NCBI RefSeq assembly: GCF_005047635.1 | Contig: NZ_SUKC01000014.1 | Location: forward strand, 1-64,000 | Direction: 5' to 3' | DNA from: Arthrobacter sp. CAU 1506 | Lineage (GTDB): Bacteria; Actinomycetota; Actinomycetes; Actinomycetales; Micrococcaceae | DNA: 64,000 bases | Shown: one piece after another, positions 41,857-50,870 of the stretch | Layout: the number at the start of each line of letters is the position of its first letter | Numbering within the stretch: position 1 is the first letter of the stretch | Made by a program: the position numbers and the translations under genes | Notes under the pieces: model-generated | Database searches by the model: none | What the model saw: only the letters and a program-made list of their open reading frames with translations | What the model was told of the DNA's origin: nothing

Positions 41857-42843
41857 CTACAGCAGTTCGGCGCGCAATTGGGCGGCGGATTTGGGGGAGA
41901 GCAGGCCCGGCGGGACGTCGAAGACGGTGACGGCGCCGAACTGGCCCTGCTGGTTCAGCCGGTGCACTGCCCGGGCGTAGGCCACCAGGACGCTGGCGGT
42001 GAATTCCGGGTTGCTCTCCAGGGTGAGTCCGTATTCGATGACCTGCGCGTGCGCGTCGCTGGTGTTGCCGCTGCGGATGGTGACGCCGCCGTGCGGCATG
42101 GCGCTGTGATCGCGGGCCAGTTCTTCGGCGGTGATGAAGTGGACTTCGGTGTCGTACTGGTCGAAGTAGTGCGGCATGGTTACGATCGCCTCGCGGACGG
42201 ATGCGGCGTCGGCGCCGTCGGCCAGCACCACATAGCATTCGCGGGTGTGCTTCTGCCGGGTCTCCAGCTGCGGGCGGCTGCCGTTGCGGACCTGCTCGAT
42301 GGCGTCCTCGGACGGCAACGTGTATTGGACGCCGGCGGCTACACCGGGCACGCGGCGAATCGCGTCGGAGTGGCCCTGGCTCAGCCCGCGGCCCCAGAAA
42401 GTGTAGGTGTCGCCGTCGGGCAGCAGGGCTTCGCCGTAGACCCGGTTGATCGAGAACATCCCGGGATCCCAGCCGGCCGAAATCAGCGCGGTCTTCCGGG
42501 CCGCGCGGGCCGGGGCGTCAACGGTCTCGAAGTACTCCGGGATGCGGGCGTGCGTGTCGAAGCTGTCCACGGTGTTGAAGCGGGCCGCCATGACCGGCCC
42601 CTGCTGCGGCAGGTCTTCCTTCGAGCCGCCGCACAGAATCAGCACGTCAATGCGGTCTTCATGCCCGGCGAGGTCATCCATGGCGTAGACGGCGGTCTCG
42701 GTGCGCAGGGTGGCCAGATCTGCGGGATGCCGGCGGGTGAACACCCCCACCAGTTGCATGTCGGGATTCTTGGCAACCGCGGCCTCCACGCCGCGGCCGA
42801 GGTTTCCGTAGCCGGCAATGCCGATGCGAATCGATTCACCCAA
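41857..42843 (-). CDS. ddh: meso-Diaminopimelate dehydrogenase
   Basis: This NADPH enzyme makes meso-diaminopimelate from tetrahydrodipicolinate in one step, for lysine and peptidoglycan. The Rossmann start IRIGIAGYGNLGRGVEAAVA is followed by LILCGGSKEDLPQQGP, SAGWDPGMFSINR and WGRGLSQGHSDAIRRVPGV, which are all strong family marks. At 328 residues it is full-length. TTG at 42843 has AGGA upstream. It is not linked to other lys genes here. Confidence 0.95.
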   Translation of the reverse strand: MGESIRIGIAGYGNLGRGVEAAVAKNPDMQLVGVFTRRHPADLATLRTETAVYAMDDLAGHEDRIDVLILCGGSKEDLPQQGPVMAARFNTVDSFDTHARIPEYFETVDAPARAARKTALISAGWDPGMFSINRVYGEALLPDGDTYTFWGRGLSQGHSDAIRRVPGVAAGVQYTLPSEDAIEQVRNGSRPQLETRQKHTRECYVVLADGADAASVREAIVTMPHYFDQYDTEVHFITAEELARDHSAMPHGGVTIRSGNTSDAHAQVIEYGLTLESNPEFTASVLVAYARAVHRLNQQGQFGAVTVFDVPPGLLSPKSAAQLRAELL

Positions 42844-42890
42844 GGGTCTGTCCTATCGTCAGGTTCAACGGTGTTTCAGGCAGCGGAGGG

Positions 42891-43499
42891 TTAGATCCAC
42901 ATCGCGGGATCGATGTACTCGGCCGGGTCAACGGCAGGCTTGGTTTCTCGCTGCGGGTCGCGGTGCCGGAAGGTGGCAGGAATGCCGGTGATGATGGATT
43001 CCGGCGGGGCGTCCTTGACCACCACGGCGTTGGCGCCGATGGCGCTGTCCGCGCCGATGACCACGGGCCCGAGCACCTTGGCTCCGGCGCCGATGACCAC
43101 GCGGTCGCCGATGGTGGGGTGGCGCTTGACCTTGGCCAGCGAGCGGCCGCCGAGGGTGACGCCGTGGTAGATCATCACGTCCTCGCCGATCTCCGCGGTT
43201 TCGCCGATCACCACGCCCATGCCGTGGTCGATGAAGAACCGGCGGCCAATCGTCGCGCCGGGGTGGATCTCGATGCCGGTCAGGAATCGGCCGGCCTGGG
43301 AGATCAGCCGGGCCGGCAGCCGCAGCGACGGGTTGGCCCACATTTTGTGGGTCAGCCGGTGGATCCAGATGGCATGCAATCCGGAATAGGCCAGGAAATT
43401 CTCGACGCGGCCCCGGGCCGCCGGGTCGTGCGACCGGGCGGCCTCGAGGTCTTCACGCAGTCGCGCTAGGAAACCCATGTGCTCTTTCTGATCGGACAT
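42891..43499 (-). CDS. cysE: Serine O-acetyltransferase
   Basis: CysE activates serine with acetyl-CoA for cysteine synthesis. The short helical N-terminus is followed by the left-handed beta-helix with [40 protein letters not shown] and [20 protein letters not shown]. At 202 residues it is of the short Gram-positive type. It follows cysK after 59 bases on the same strand, so the two form an operon. The C-terminal Ile can dock into the CysK active site, as in the cysteine synthase complex; this protein ends in DPAMWI. Confidence 0.95.
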   Translation of the reverse strand: MSDQKEHMGFLARLREDLEAARSHDPAARGRVENFLAYSGLHAIWIHRLTHKMWANPSLRLPARLISQAGRFLTGIEIHPGATIGRRFFIDHGMGVVIGETAEIGEDVMIYHGVTLGGRSLAKVKRHPTIGDRVVIGAGAKVLGPVVIGADSAIGANAVVVKDAPPESIITGIPATFRHRDPQRETKPAVDPAEYIDPAMWI

Positions 43500-43558
43500 C
43501 GCGCCGCGGGCGGGGCAAGACTGGCTTGGCCGCCGCCCGCCTGGCGCGGGGAAGCTGG

Positions 43559-44494
43559 TTAGCCGCGGATGTCGTCGTACAGAAGCGTGGAAATGTAGCG
43601 CTCACCGAAGTCGGGCACCACGGCCACGATCAGCTTACCGGCGTTCTCCGGCCGCTTGGCCACTTCCAGCGCCGCCCAGACCGCAGCACCGGAGGAGATG
43701 CCGCCGAGGATGCCTTCCTTGATGCCCAGATCGCGGGCGACGGCGACCGAAGCCGACGTCGGTGCATCCAGCACTTCGTCGTAGACGCTGGTGTCCAGCA
43801 CCTCCGGAATGAAGTTGGCGCCCAGGCCCTGGATCTTGTGCGGGCCGGGATTGCCGCCGGTCAGGATGGGGGAGTCTTCCGGCTCGACGGCGATGATCTG
43901 CACGCCGGGCTTGCGCTCCTTGAGCAGGCCGCCGGCGCCGGTGATGGTGCCGCCGGTGCCGATGCCGGCCACCAGGATGTCCACCTGGCCGTCGGTGTCG
44001 GCCCAGATTTCCTCGCCGGTGGTGTTCCGGTGGATCAGCGGGTTGGCCTCATTGGCAAACTGCTGCGCCCAGATGGAGTTCTCCGTGTTGGCCACGATCT
44101 CCTTGGCCTTCTCCACCGCACCGCGCATGCCCTCGGAGCCCGGGGTCAGCACGATCTCGGCACCGAAGGCGCGCAGCATCACGCGGCGTTCGGTGGACAT
44201 GGTCTCCGGCATGGTCAGGATGACCTTGTAGCCGCGGGCCGCGCCGACCATGGCCAGCGCGATGCCGGTGTTGCCGGACGTGCCCTCCACGATGGTGCCG
44301 CCCGGCTTCAGGGCTCCGGCCTTCTCGGCGGCGTCGACGATGGCCACACCGATCCGGTCCTTCACCGAGTTGGCCGGGTTGTAGAACTCCAGCTTCACGG
44401 CCACCTGGGCCGGCAGGCCTTCGGTGAGTCGGTTCAGGCGCACCAGCGGGGTGCGTCCCACAACCTGGGTGACGTCGTCGTAAATCGGTGCCAT
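43559..44494 (-). CDS. cysK: Cysteine synthase A (O-acetylserine sulfhydrylase)
   Basis: CysK makes cysteine from O-acetylserine and sulfide with pyridoxal phosphate. The PLP Lys is in [11 protein letters not shown], the phosphate loop in [20 protein letters not shown] and the later [15 protein letters not shown]. At 311 residues it is standard. It lies first in the pair with cysE on the minus strand. Confidence 0.96.
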   Translation of the reverse strand: MAPIYDDVTQVVGRTPLVRLNRLTEGLPAQVAVKLEFYNPANSVKDRIGVAIVDAAEKAGALKPGGTIVEGTSGNTGIALAMVGAARGYKVILTMPETMSTERRVMLRAFGAEIVLTPGSEGMRGAVEKAKEIVANTENSIWAQQFANEANPLIHRNTTGEEIWADTDGQVDILVAGIGTGGTITGAGGLLKERKPGVQIIAVEPEDSPILTGGNPGPHKIQGLGANFIPEVLDTSVYDEVLDAPTSASVAVARDLGIKEGILGGISSGAAVWAALEVAKRPENAGKLIVAVVPDFGERYISTLLYDDIRG

Positions 44495-44584
44495 GTGTGT
44501 GTTCCTGCCTTCTGGCCCGGAGGCCGCTACAAAGATGGGAGTAACAAAACTTCTTTCAGCCTAGTCAGCGCGCTGATCGGCCTG

Positions 44585-45109
44585 CTATGCGGTGAGCCAT
44601 TCGGCGTAATATTTTCGGGCCTTGGCCAGCTTGGGATTGATGATCACCTGGCAGTAGCCAACGTGCGGGTACTTGGCGTAGAAGTTCTGGTGGTATTCCT
44701 CCGCCGGGTAGAACTCCGGCAGCCGGACCACTTCGGTCACGATCGGGTCCCGCCAGTCGGCCTGCGCGCGTTCAATCGCCGAAACAAAGGTCTGCTTCTG
44801 TTCGTCGTCGATGTAGAACATCGACGAACGGTACTGGGTGCCGACGTCGTACCCTTGGCGGTTCAAGGTGGTGGGATCGTGCGACGCGAAGAACATGCCC
44901 AGGATGACGTCTTCGGGAACCACCGTCTCGTCGAACGTGACCGCGACAACCTCCGCGTGCCCGGTGGTTCCGGAGCAGACCGCCTCATAGGACGGGTTCC
45001 GCACAGCGCCACCGGTATAGCCGGAGACCACCTCCGTCACGCCGCGGGTCATGTTGTAGACCGCGTCCAGGCACCAGAAGCAGCCACCGCCAAGCACAAA
45101 AGTCTTCAT
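44585..45109 (-). CDS. msrA: Peptide methionine sulfoxide reductase MsrA
   Basis: MsrA repairs the S-form of methionine sulfoxide. FVLGGGCFWCLDAVYNMTRG carries the catalytic Cys, followed by EVVSGYTGG and the resolving region YPHVGYCQVIINPK with its Cys. The length of 174 residues is normal. The gene is divergent from NIF3 and probably transcribed alone. Confidence 0.95.
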   Translation of the reverse strand: MKTFVLGGGCFWCLDAVYNMTRGVTEVVSGYTGGAVRNPSYEAVCSGTTGHAEVVAVTFDETVVPEDVILGMFFASHDPTTLNRQGYDVGTQYRSSMFYIDDEQKQTFVSAIERAQADWRDPIVTEVVRLPEFYPAEEYHQNFYAKYPHVGYCQVIINPKLAKARKYYAEWLTA

Positions 45110-45210
45110 GGGTTAAACAATGTCACGGACCCCTCGAATGTTCCCGGGGCGCAAGTCATCCGCCCCGGGCGGGTGAGCGGGCCCGCGGCGGATGGGGTAG
45201 AAAAGGACTT

Positions 45211-46239
45211 ATGGTCGACGACGAACAGCTCCGCTCCGGGGACACCAACGCCCCCGCGGGATCCACACCTTCAGCGGGAAGCGAAGCCCCGGCCCGCACC
45301 GAAAACCCTGCGGAAGCAGAAGCCTCCCACGATGCCCAGGCCCCTGCGGGCACCGAAACCACTGCGGGCGCAGCAGCCACCGCGCCGGTCGAAGAGCAGC
45401 CGAAGACGCCGGTCCTCGGCGACGTGCTGCTGGCCATCGAGGAACTGTGGCCCGAATCGCTGGCAGAGCAGTGGGATGCCGTTGGCCCCGTCGTCGGACG
45501 TCCGACCGCGGAGGTGCAGAAGATCCTGTTCGCAGTGGATCCCACGGCCGACGTGATCACCGAAGCCATTGAGTGGGGCGCCGACCTGCTGGTTACCCAC
45601 CACCCGCTGCTGCTGAAACCGGTCAATTCGGTGGCAACCTCCAGCTTCAAGGGCGACGCGGTGCACCGGCTGATCGAGAACGGCTGCGCCTTGGTCACCG
45701 TGCACACCAACGGGGACAGCGCCGTGGGCGGGGTTTCCGACGTGCTGGCCGATGCCCTCGGTCTGCAAGACGTGCGGCCGCTCTCACCGGCCGACAACGG
45801 GCTGCCGGAAGAAGGCATCGGACGCGTCGGGGAGCTGGCCGTAGCCAGGACCCTGGGCGAGTTCGCCGAGCAAGTCTTCAGCATCCTGCCGGCCGTCGCC
45901 GGGGGAGTGAAGGTGGCCGGCGACCGCAACGGAATCATCCGCAGCGTGGCCGTCTGCGGCGGCGCCGGAGACTCTCTGTTCGACCAGGTCCGGGCATCCC
46001 GCGCCGACGTTTATGTGACGGCAGACCTGCGCCACCATCCGGCCTCCGAGGCACGCGAAGGAACAGTGGAAGGCCGGCCGTACCTGATCGACGTCTCGCA
46101 TTTCGGCAGCGAATGGCTCTGGCTGACCCCGGCGTCGGCGGCGCTCGACAACGTCTTGACCGACCAGGGCTACCGCGTGGAAGTCAAGGTCAGCGTGACC
46201 AACACCGACCCGTGGGATTTCGTCCTCACACCGGGCTAA
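45211..46239 (+). CDS. NIF3-family dinuclear metal protein
   Basis: A 60-residue Ala/Pro/Glu-rich disordered extension leads the protein. The NIF3 core then starts GDVLLAIEELWPESLAEQWD, with metal-site His in LLVTHHPLLLKPV, HTNGDSAVGGVSDVLADAL, and the late YVTADLRHHPASEA and DVSHFGSEW. Members form hexameric toroids with two metals per subunit; some act on GTP or pyranopterin but no general function is known. At 342 residues it is long because of the extension. The zinc-ribbon-like protein gene follows, a common order. Confidence 0.92.
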   Translation: MVDDEQLRSGDTNAPAGSTPSAGSEAPARTENPAEAEASHDAQAPAGTETTAGAAATAPVEEQPKTPVLGDVLLAIEELWPESLAEQWDAVGPVVGRPTAEVQKILFAVDPTADVITEAIEWGADLLVTHHPLLLKPVNSVATSSFKGDAVHRLIENGCALVTVHTNGDSAVGGVSDVLADALGLQDVRPLSPADNGLPEEGIGRVGELAVARTLGEFAEQVFSILPAVAGGVKVAGDRNGIIRSVAVCGGAGDSLFDQVRASRADVYVTADLRHHPASEAREGTVEGRPYLIDVSHFGSEWLWLTPASAALDNVLTDQGYRVEVKVSVTNTDPWDFVLTPG

Positions 46240-46314
46240 CAGCGCCGCGTCCGGACGGTAGGCTAGGACGAGGCTGAACCGCAAACGGTTCCGCAGCGTG
46301 TTGAAAGGACGTAC

Positions 46315-47055
46315 ATGGCGAAGGCACCGGCTTCCGAGCAACTGAGACTGCTTGACCTGCAGGCACTCGACGGCAAGCTCACTCAGCTGAGCCGCCGTGC
46401 TGCAGCCACTGCCAAGAACGCCGAGATCGACGCACTGGTGGAGAAGCTGGCCGCCGCCGACTCGTCGCTCGTTGCCCTGAACACCGAGATCGCGGACACC
46501 GAGCGCGAGCTGAAGCGCGCCGAGGCGGACGTGGAGACCGTCGAGTCGCGGATCGACCGCGACCAGAAGCGGCTGGACAGCGGATCGGGCACACCCAAGG
46601 ACCTCACCGCGTTGCAGCATGAGCTGGTCTCGCTGAACAAGCGCCGCAGCGACCTCGAAGACGTTGAGCTGGAAGTCATGGAGCGGCTGGAGGGACTCCG
46701 GACCCGCCAGAACGAGCACCAGCAGGCCAACGACCAGCTGCGCGAGGAGTTGTCCGGCCTGGAACGTACCCGCGACGATGAGCTCGGCGGGATCGAGAAC
46801 GAACGCGGCACCGTGTCCGCGGACCGCAAGGAACTGGCTGCCAGCTTCGAACCAGCCCTGCTGGCCGTCTACGAAAAGACGTTGGCCCACCGCGGCATCG
46901 GCGCGGCCCGCCTGTTCCACGGTAAGTCTGAAGGTTCGGGCATGCAGCTCAGCGCCGGCGATCTGGCCGACATCCGCAAGGCAGCCCCGGACGACATCGT
47001 CTTCTGCCCCGACTCCGGCTGCATCCTCATCCGCTCGGAGGAGTGGGCCAGCTAA
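46315..47055 (+). CDS. Coiled-coil protein of the C4-type zinc-ribbon family, zinc site degenerate
   Basis: Residues about 5-170 form a long coiled coil (IADTERELKRAEADVETVES and similar). The end should be a four-Cys zinc ribbon. Here the first Cys pair is replaced (LFHGKSEGSGMQLSAGDLAD) and only CPDSGC remains, spaced by four residues. Zinc binding is therefore doubtful. The family (Rv2229c/CT398-like) often follows NIF3 genes, as here. The function is unknown. Confidence 0.85.
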   Translation: MAKAPASEQLRLLDLQALDGKLTQLSRRAAATAKNAEIDALVEKLAAADSSLVALNTEIADTERELKRAEADVETVESRIDRDQKRLDSGSGTPKDLTALQHELVSLNKRRSDLEDVELEVMERLEGLRTRQNEHQQANDQLREELSGLERTRDDELGGIENERGTVSADRKELAASFEPALLAVYEKTLAHRGIGAARLFHGKSEGSGMQLSAGDLADIRKAAPDDIVFCPDSGCILIRSEEWAS

Positions 47056-47147
47056 CGCCGGCGCCACAACAGGGCGCTCCTTGACGTGCGGGTTGTCGTG
47101 CGGGCAACCGGTTACGAGATTGCGAGAGCACCGGCCTTACAGCCAAC

Positions 47148-47360
47148 TCACGGTTCGAGGACCACTGTCGCCGTCCACGGGAATTCTCCGTCGTCCACGT
47201 CGTATTGTTCGGCGACCACCAGACCGGAGACAATCTTCTCGGCGTCTCTATCCAGGTTTCTGGCGAGATGTTCCATGAAGACGCAGAAGTTCCCCCGGTC
47301 TTCCCGTACGGGCAGGCTGAGCCCATAGGTGATGGTTTTCCTGATGATTGGCTCAGGCAT
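47148..47360 (-). CDS. Small hypothetical protein (second gene of a pair)
   Basis: ATG at 47360 has GAGGAG before it. The 70-residue product reads MPEPIIRKTITYGLSLPVRE, then DRGNFCVFMEHLARNLDRDA and ends EFPWTATVVLEP. It is soluble and acidic. Its start overlaps the end of the neighbouring small gene by eight bases, so the two are translationally coupled. I do not recognise a family. Confidence 0.5.
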   Translation of the reverse strand: MPEPIIRKTITYGLSLPVREDRGNFCVFMEHLARNLDRDAEKIVSGLVVAEQYDVDDGEFPWTATVVLEP

Positions 47361-47583
47361 CTCCAGTCTCCTCATCGGACCCCAGCGGGATGAAAAGGTC
47401 GATGCGGAACCCGGTGCCTGTCGCATCGGGCTGCGGCATCACGACCAGGGTGGATGCAGACAAGTCGCTCGGCAGCGGGTGCCGCGCGACTTGTCGCAGT
47501 GCCTTGGCAACGTTGGCCGCCGTAGGTGGGGACAGGAACTTCCATGTGAGGGACAACCCCTGCGGCATCGATTCACCGGACAT
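47353..47583 (-). CDS. Small hypothetical protein (first gene of a pair)
   Basis: ATG at 47583 has GAGGATG in front. The 76-residue product reads MSGESMPQGLSLTWKFLSPP, then ANVAKALRQVARHPLPSDLS and GTGFRIDLFIPLGSDEETGD. It is soluble with no membrane segment. The gene overlaps the next one by eight bases. An in-frame extension upstream to 47778 lacks a start site. The family is not recognised; a two-component small-protein system such as toxin-antitoxin or phage-type is possible but not supported by any motif. Confidence 0.5.
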   Translation of the reverse strand: MSGESMPQGLSLTWKFLSPPTAANVAKALRQVARHPLPSDLSASTLVVMPQPDATGTGFRIDLFIPLGSDEETGDA

Positions 47584-47914
47584 GGACTCATCCTCGCATG
47601 CCGGCTTCAAGCCCCCGGATGGAGCTATCGCCGGCCGCAGCGCACGTGGCGAACTGGCCCAGGAATTTGCGGTGGTCCTAGCGTAGACGTGCTCGGGTAT
47701 ACCGGTGCTGACGGCGTAGCAGGAGTTTTCACACCGGACTCGTTTGCCTGCGTTGAGGCCCTCCGTCGATGGGATCACGGTGGCTGCGGAGCGCTAAACG
47801 CCGCTGGCGGACGTTCTGAGGGCACAGGCGCAGGTCGGGCGCGATATGGCGAAACGGAATCTGATGGAGTCGGCTTCTTCGGGCCTGGTCTGGCGCAGAG
47901 GCGGCGTCTATTGA
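47584..47914. other. Intergenic region without recognisable gene
   Basis: This is 331 bases between the small gene pair and the end of the SGNH hydrolase gene. I see no start site with a ribosome binding site, no hairpin of note and no repeat. It should contain the promoter of the small gene pair on the minus strand. Confidence 0.45.
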
Positions 47915-48907
47915 CTATCTTTGTGGGTGCGGGAGCCAGCCCAGGTTTTCGAGTTTGCTCTCGATGACGCGGCGCAGGACCGCGTACCCCAGTGCATTCA
48001 GGTGCGCGCCGTTGCTGGAGAGACTGGGCGGCTTGTTGCCTTTAGCCTGTTCCCTCAGGTCCGACGCCGTTGGCCGGATGCCGGCCATCTCCCAGATCCC
48101 TCGGTGCGTCAGCAAGCGGTCCAGATCCAAGTACCGCGGACCGTACCGAATGCTCAGGGCAGCGTTGACACGGTAGATGCGCCGTCGCACCGGTGCCGAT
48201 GCGTGCGTCCCGGTATTGACGAAATGTCCCCAGACCAGCACGTGTCCGCCGGCGGCCGTGAGCCACGTGTCAGCTGCGTGGGTCCACTCGACGATGGTGT
48301 CCGGATCGCTCGCTGCATGGTGTTTGCCGGTGAGATTGTTTTTGCCAATGCTCAGGTGGCTGATGCCGGCACGGAAGTCACCGCCCTCAGTGGGGAGGAA
48401 CGGGGTTCCGTCAGGCATCCGCACGCTCGTGCCGGGCCGGCGCCGGTGGAAGCGGTAGCCCGGTTGTGCGCCGTGGGCCTTGGATAGCTTCCCCGGGATG
48501 CCCGCCAGGTCGCCCGCAGCGCTGAACGATGCAGCATCCATTGCGCTCATTGACGGTGAGGAAAGGACGGCGGCGCCAGAGGCCGGGATGACACTGGCGG
48601 CAACGCGCGCTGGCCGGGCCCCGATCCGGGCGAGGATCTGCTCCGCTGTCTGGCCGCCGGCGCCCCCGTTGAAGTACGTCATCCCGTAGGCAGAGGCTAG
48701 CTGTGCTAATTCCGGGGACATTCCCTCAGCAGTCGAGGAGCCCCAACACGCCATCGTGTGCCCACCGGGGCGGGACGGGTGGGCCAGTCGGGCCACGGCG
48801 GGTACCGGCGGGTGGCCCGCGATGTCGGCGGCTGCAGCGCAGGGGACCGCGGCCAGCATCATGCCGAGTACGGCCCGGCGCCGGATGGGATGCTGCATCG
48901 AGGACAC
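47915..48907 (-). CDS. Exported SGNH/GDSL-type hydrolase, Tat signal
   Basis: A twin-arginine signal peptide (RRRAVLGMMLAAVPCAAAAD) leads the 330-residue protein. The first SGNH block is WGSSTAEGM with the candidate nucleophile Ser, a Gly block is NGGAGGQTAEQIL, an Asn block is WGHFVNTG, and the last block reads SSNGAHLNALGYAVL. The Asp normally three residues before the His is Asn here. It is likely an esterase or deacetylase acting outside the cell, perhaps on surface glycans encoded nearby. GTG at 48907 has GGGGAGG close before it; ATG at 48898 is the alternative. Confidence 0.75.
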   Translation of the reverse strand: MSSMQHPIRRRAVLGMMLAAVPCAAAADIAGHPPVPAVARLAHPSRPGGHTMACWGSSTAEGMSPELAQLASAYGMTYFNGGAGGQTAEQILARIGARPARVAASVIPASGAAVLSSPSMSAMDAASFSAAGDLAGIPGKLSKAHGAQPGYRFHRRRPGTSVRMPDGTPFLPTEGGDFRAGISHLSIGKNNLTGKHHAASDPDTIVEWTHAADTWLTAAGGHVLVWGHFVNTGTHASAPVRRRIYRVNAALSIRYGPRYLDLDRLLTHRGIWEMAGIRPTASDLREQAKGNKPPSLSSNGAHLNALGYAVLRRVIESKLENLGWLPHPQR

Positions 48908-49028
48908 TGTGCCTCCCCTACGGTGACGTCAGCAGTGGCAATGCCCGTTCAACGATGAATGGTGCCGTCGAGCGCATGGCCAATATAGGCCTTGGGGACC
49001 ATTCGGATAAAGGCGTGGAAGGTGCTGG

Positions 49029-50795
49029 TCAGCGCACCACCAGCCGAGACAGTCGCCGTTTGATCTTGCGTCGGATCTTCCGTGGCAGGTCCCTCGGCGG
49101 TACCGACCTTAAGCCTCGGCGCCGCAAGGGAGCAGTATCACGCATCGTGGCGCTTATCCCGGCAGCGTCGGTGGTTCGGATTTGCACGGTTTTGCCGGTG
49201 GGGAGGGTGTAGAGTCCGCCGGCGCTGCTGAGGCTGATGGAGGCGTGGTAGGTGCCCGGCGCCAGGTTGGATATGTCGACGCCGGTGCCTTTGCGGGTGC
49301 CGAAGTGCGCTCCGGAGTAGTCGCTGAGGGCCTCGCCGAAGACGTTGGGGTCTCCGCGGAAGCCTCCGGCGGCCAGGGTGAAGGCGTGGGTGCCGGCGGG
49401 TCCGTGCAGCACCAAATAGTAGCGGGCGGCTTTGCTGTCGGGGATTTCCACGCCGCGGACGGCGAAGTCGCCGTCGAGGTGCACGCGCGGGCCGCGGGCC
49501 CAACTGGTGCGCAGCCGGAAGTAGGCCTCCTGTGGCGCGGTGCCGAGGACGGGTCGCACATCCAGCACCGCTCCGGAAAGCCGGGAGCGGAGGCGGTACA
49601 GCCGCCCGCCCAGCTGGGATTCGGTGCTCAATGGCGTGCCCGAGGTCAGTGGTAGCTCGGCGTCCCGGCCTCCGGCCGTCAGCTTCAGCCGCAGCTCGTA
49701 CGTCCCGGCAGGCAACCCGGCCAAATCAATGCCGCGCTTGTCCGGGGAGGTGAACTTCGCCAGTTTGTAGTCGCAGGCTGCTTCCTCGTAGTACCTGAAA
49801 GGAATCGCCGGATCACCGGCCCCGACCAGTTCGTGCTCCTGCCGGAGCGCATGGCCGGACAGGACCAGCGCGGCGGCCTGGGAGGAGCGGCTTTTGATCT
49901 CGTTTCCGCGCAGGAAACCCACGCCTTCCGGGAACAGCACCGCACCGGCCAGCCGCACACCGGTGAGGTTTGCGACGGCGGCGCCGTCCTCTCGCTGCCG
50001 CGCGAGCACGTCGCTGCGCAGTTGGGACGGCATCCGGTTGCCGTTGCGCACTCGGCCGAATCGCGGCGGGGTATTGTCGGCCACCGCCGCCATGATGGAG
50101 AGCATCAGCGGCAGGTTGTAGCGGATTTCGCCGGCATGGTCCCAGACCAGGTCCGAGTCTGTCTCGATGTAGTTGAAGTTCGGATACTTGGCGAACAGCG
50201 GCAGCGCCCGGCCGGCCTGCGCGGCATGGGACTGGTCCTGCAGCGAACTGAAGAGGTAGATGTTCTTGCCCGTGCCCTGGTCTGCGGCCACGGCCTCCGG
50301 AATCAGTGCGTCAAGCACCTCTTGCTCCCGGTCCCCGCCGTCGCCGGTCATGTGCGCAAAGGTCTTGGGGCGGTTCCGCCGGGTGTGCGTGCCGACGTAA
50401 ACCTGCGGGGCGCAGGCGATGATGTTGCCGAAGTTGTACTTGATCCCGTAGTACAGGGCGGGGAAGCCGCCCTTGGAAATTCCCGCCAGCGTGCATTCGT
50501 TCCGGCTCAGGCCCAGCCGCTGCAGCTCCGCGTCGATCAGCGCAATCACTGCATCCTCGATGGCAAAGTCCATGTCCCGGCAAAGCGTATAGGCAGGCTG
50601 GGGTCCGAACTTGTCCTTGATCCACAGCCAGTTGGCCTGGTTCTCCTGAGTGGACTGACCGTCGAAATCGTAGGTGTCCCGCGGGCGAAGCCCGGTGAAC
50701 ATGACGATCAAGTGGCGCCGGTCCTGCTTGGCTTCGCGCGTCTTGTATTCCACCAGGACGCCGTCGTGCAGAAAGTCCTGTTCGCGTTGGGGCAT
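49029..50795 (-). CDS. XcbB/CpsF-like protein with alpha/beta-hydrolase domain (paralogue 1)
   Basis: The first 300 residues have an alpha/beta hydrolase-like domain: LIVMFTGLRPRDTYDFDG, a nucleophile elbow in CTLAGISKGGFPALYYGIKY with Ser107, then NIIACAPQVYVGTHTRRNRP. This is close to Asp2 and XcbB/CpsF capsule or glycan proteins, a tentative family call. The C-terminal 250 residues are beta-rich with YFRLRTSWARG and GGLYTLPTGKTVQIRT, ending in an Arg/Lys-rich tail (RRKIRRKIKRRLSRL). ATG at 50795 aligns with the paralogue start. The length is 588 residues. The role is likely in cell-surface glycan assembly or modification. Confidence 0.65.
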   Translation of the reverse strand: MPQREQDFLHDGVLVEYKTREAKQDRRHLIVMFTGLRPRDTYDFDGQSTQENQANWLWIKDKFGPQPAYTLCRDMDFAIEDAVIALIDAELQRLGLSRNECTLAGISKGGFPALYYGIKYNFGNIIACAPQVYVGTHTRRNRPKTFAHMTGDGGDREQEVLDALIPEAVAADQGTGKNIYLFSSLQDQSHAAQAGRALPLFAKYPNFNYIETDSDLVWDHAGEIRYNLPLMLSIMAAVADNTPPRFGRVRNGNRMPSQLRSDVLARQREDGAAVANLTGVRLAGAVLFPEGVGFLRGNEIKSRSSQAAALVLSGHALRQEHELVGAGDPAIPFRYYEEAACDYKLAKFTSPDKRGIDLAGLPAGTYELRLKLTAGGRDAELPLTSGTPLSTESQLGGRLYRLRSRLSGAVLDVRPVLGTAPQEAYFRLRTSWARGPRVHLDGDFAVRGVEIPDSKAARYYLVLHGPAGTHAFTLAAGGFRGDPNVFGEALSDYSGAHFGTRKGTGVDISNLAPGTYHASISLSSAGGLYTLPTGKTVQIRTTDAAGISATMRDTAPLRRRGLRSVPPRDLPRKIRRKIKRRLSRLVVR

Positions 50796-50870
50796 GCCTG
50801 CGAAGCTACTGCGCCCGAATGAACGCCCGGGAAACACCTGCCAACCAAGCGGTGGCAGGGTTGGCCCCAG

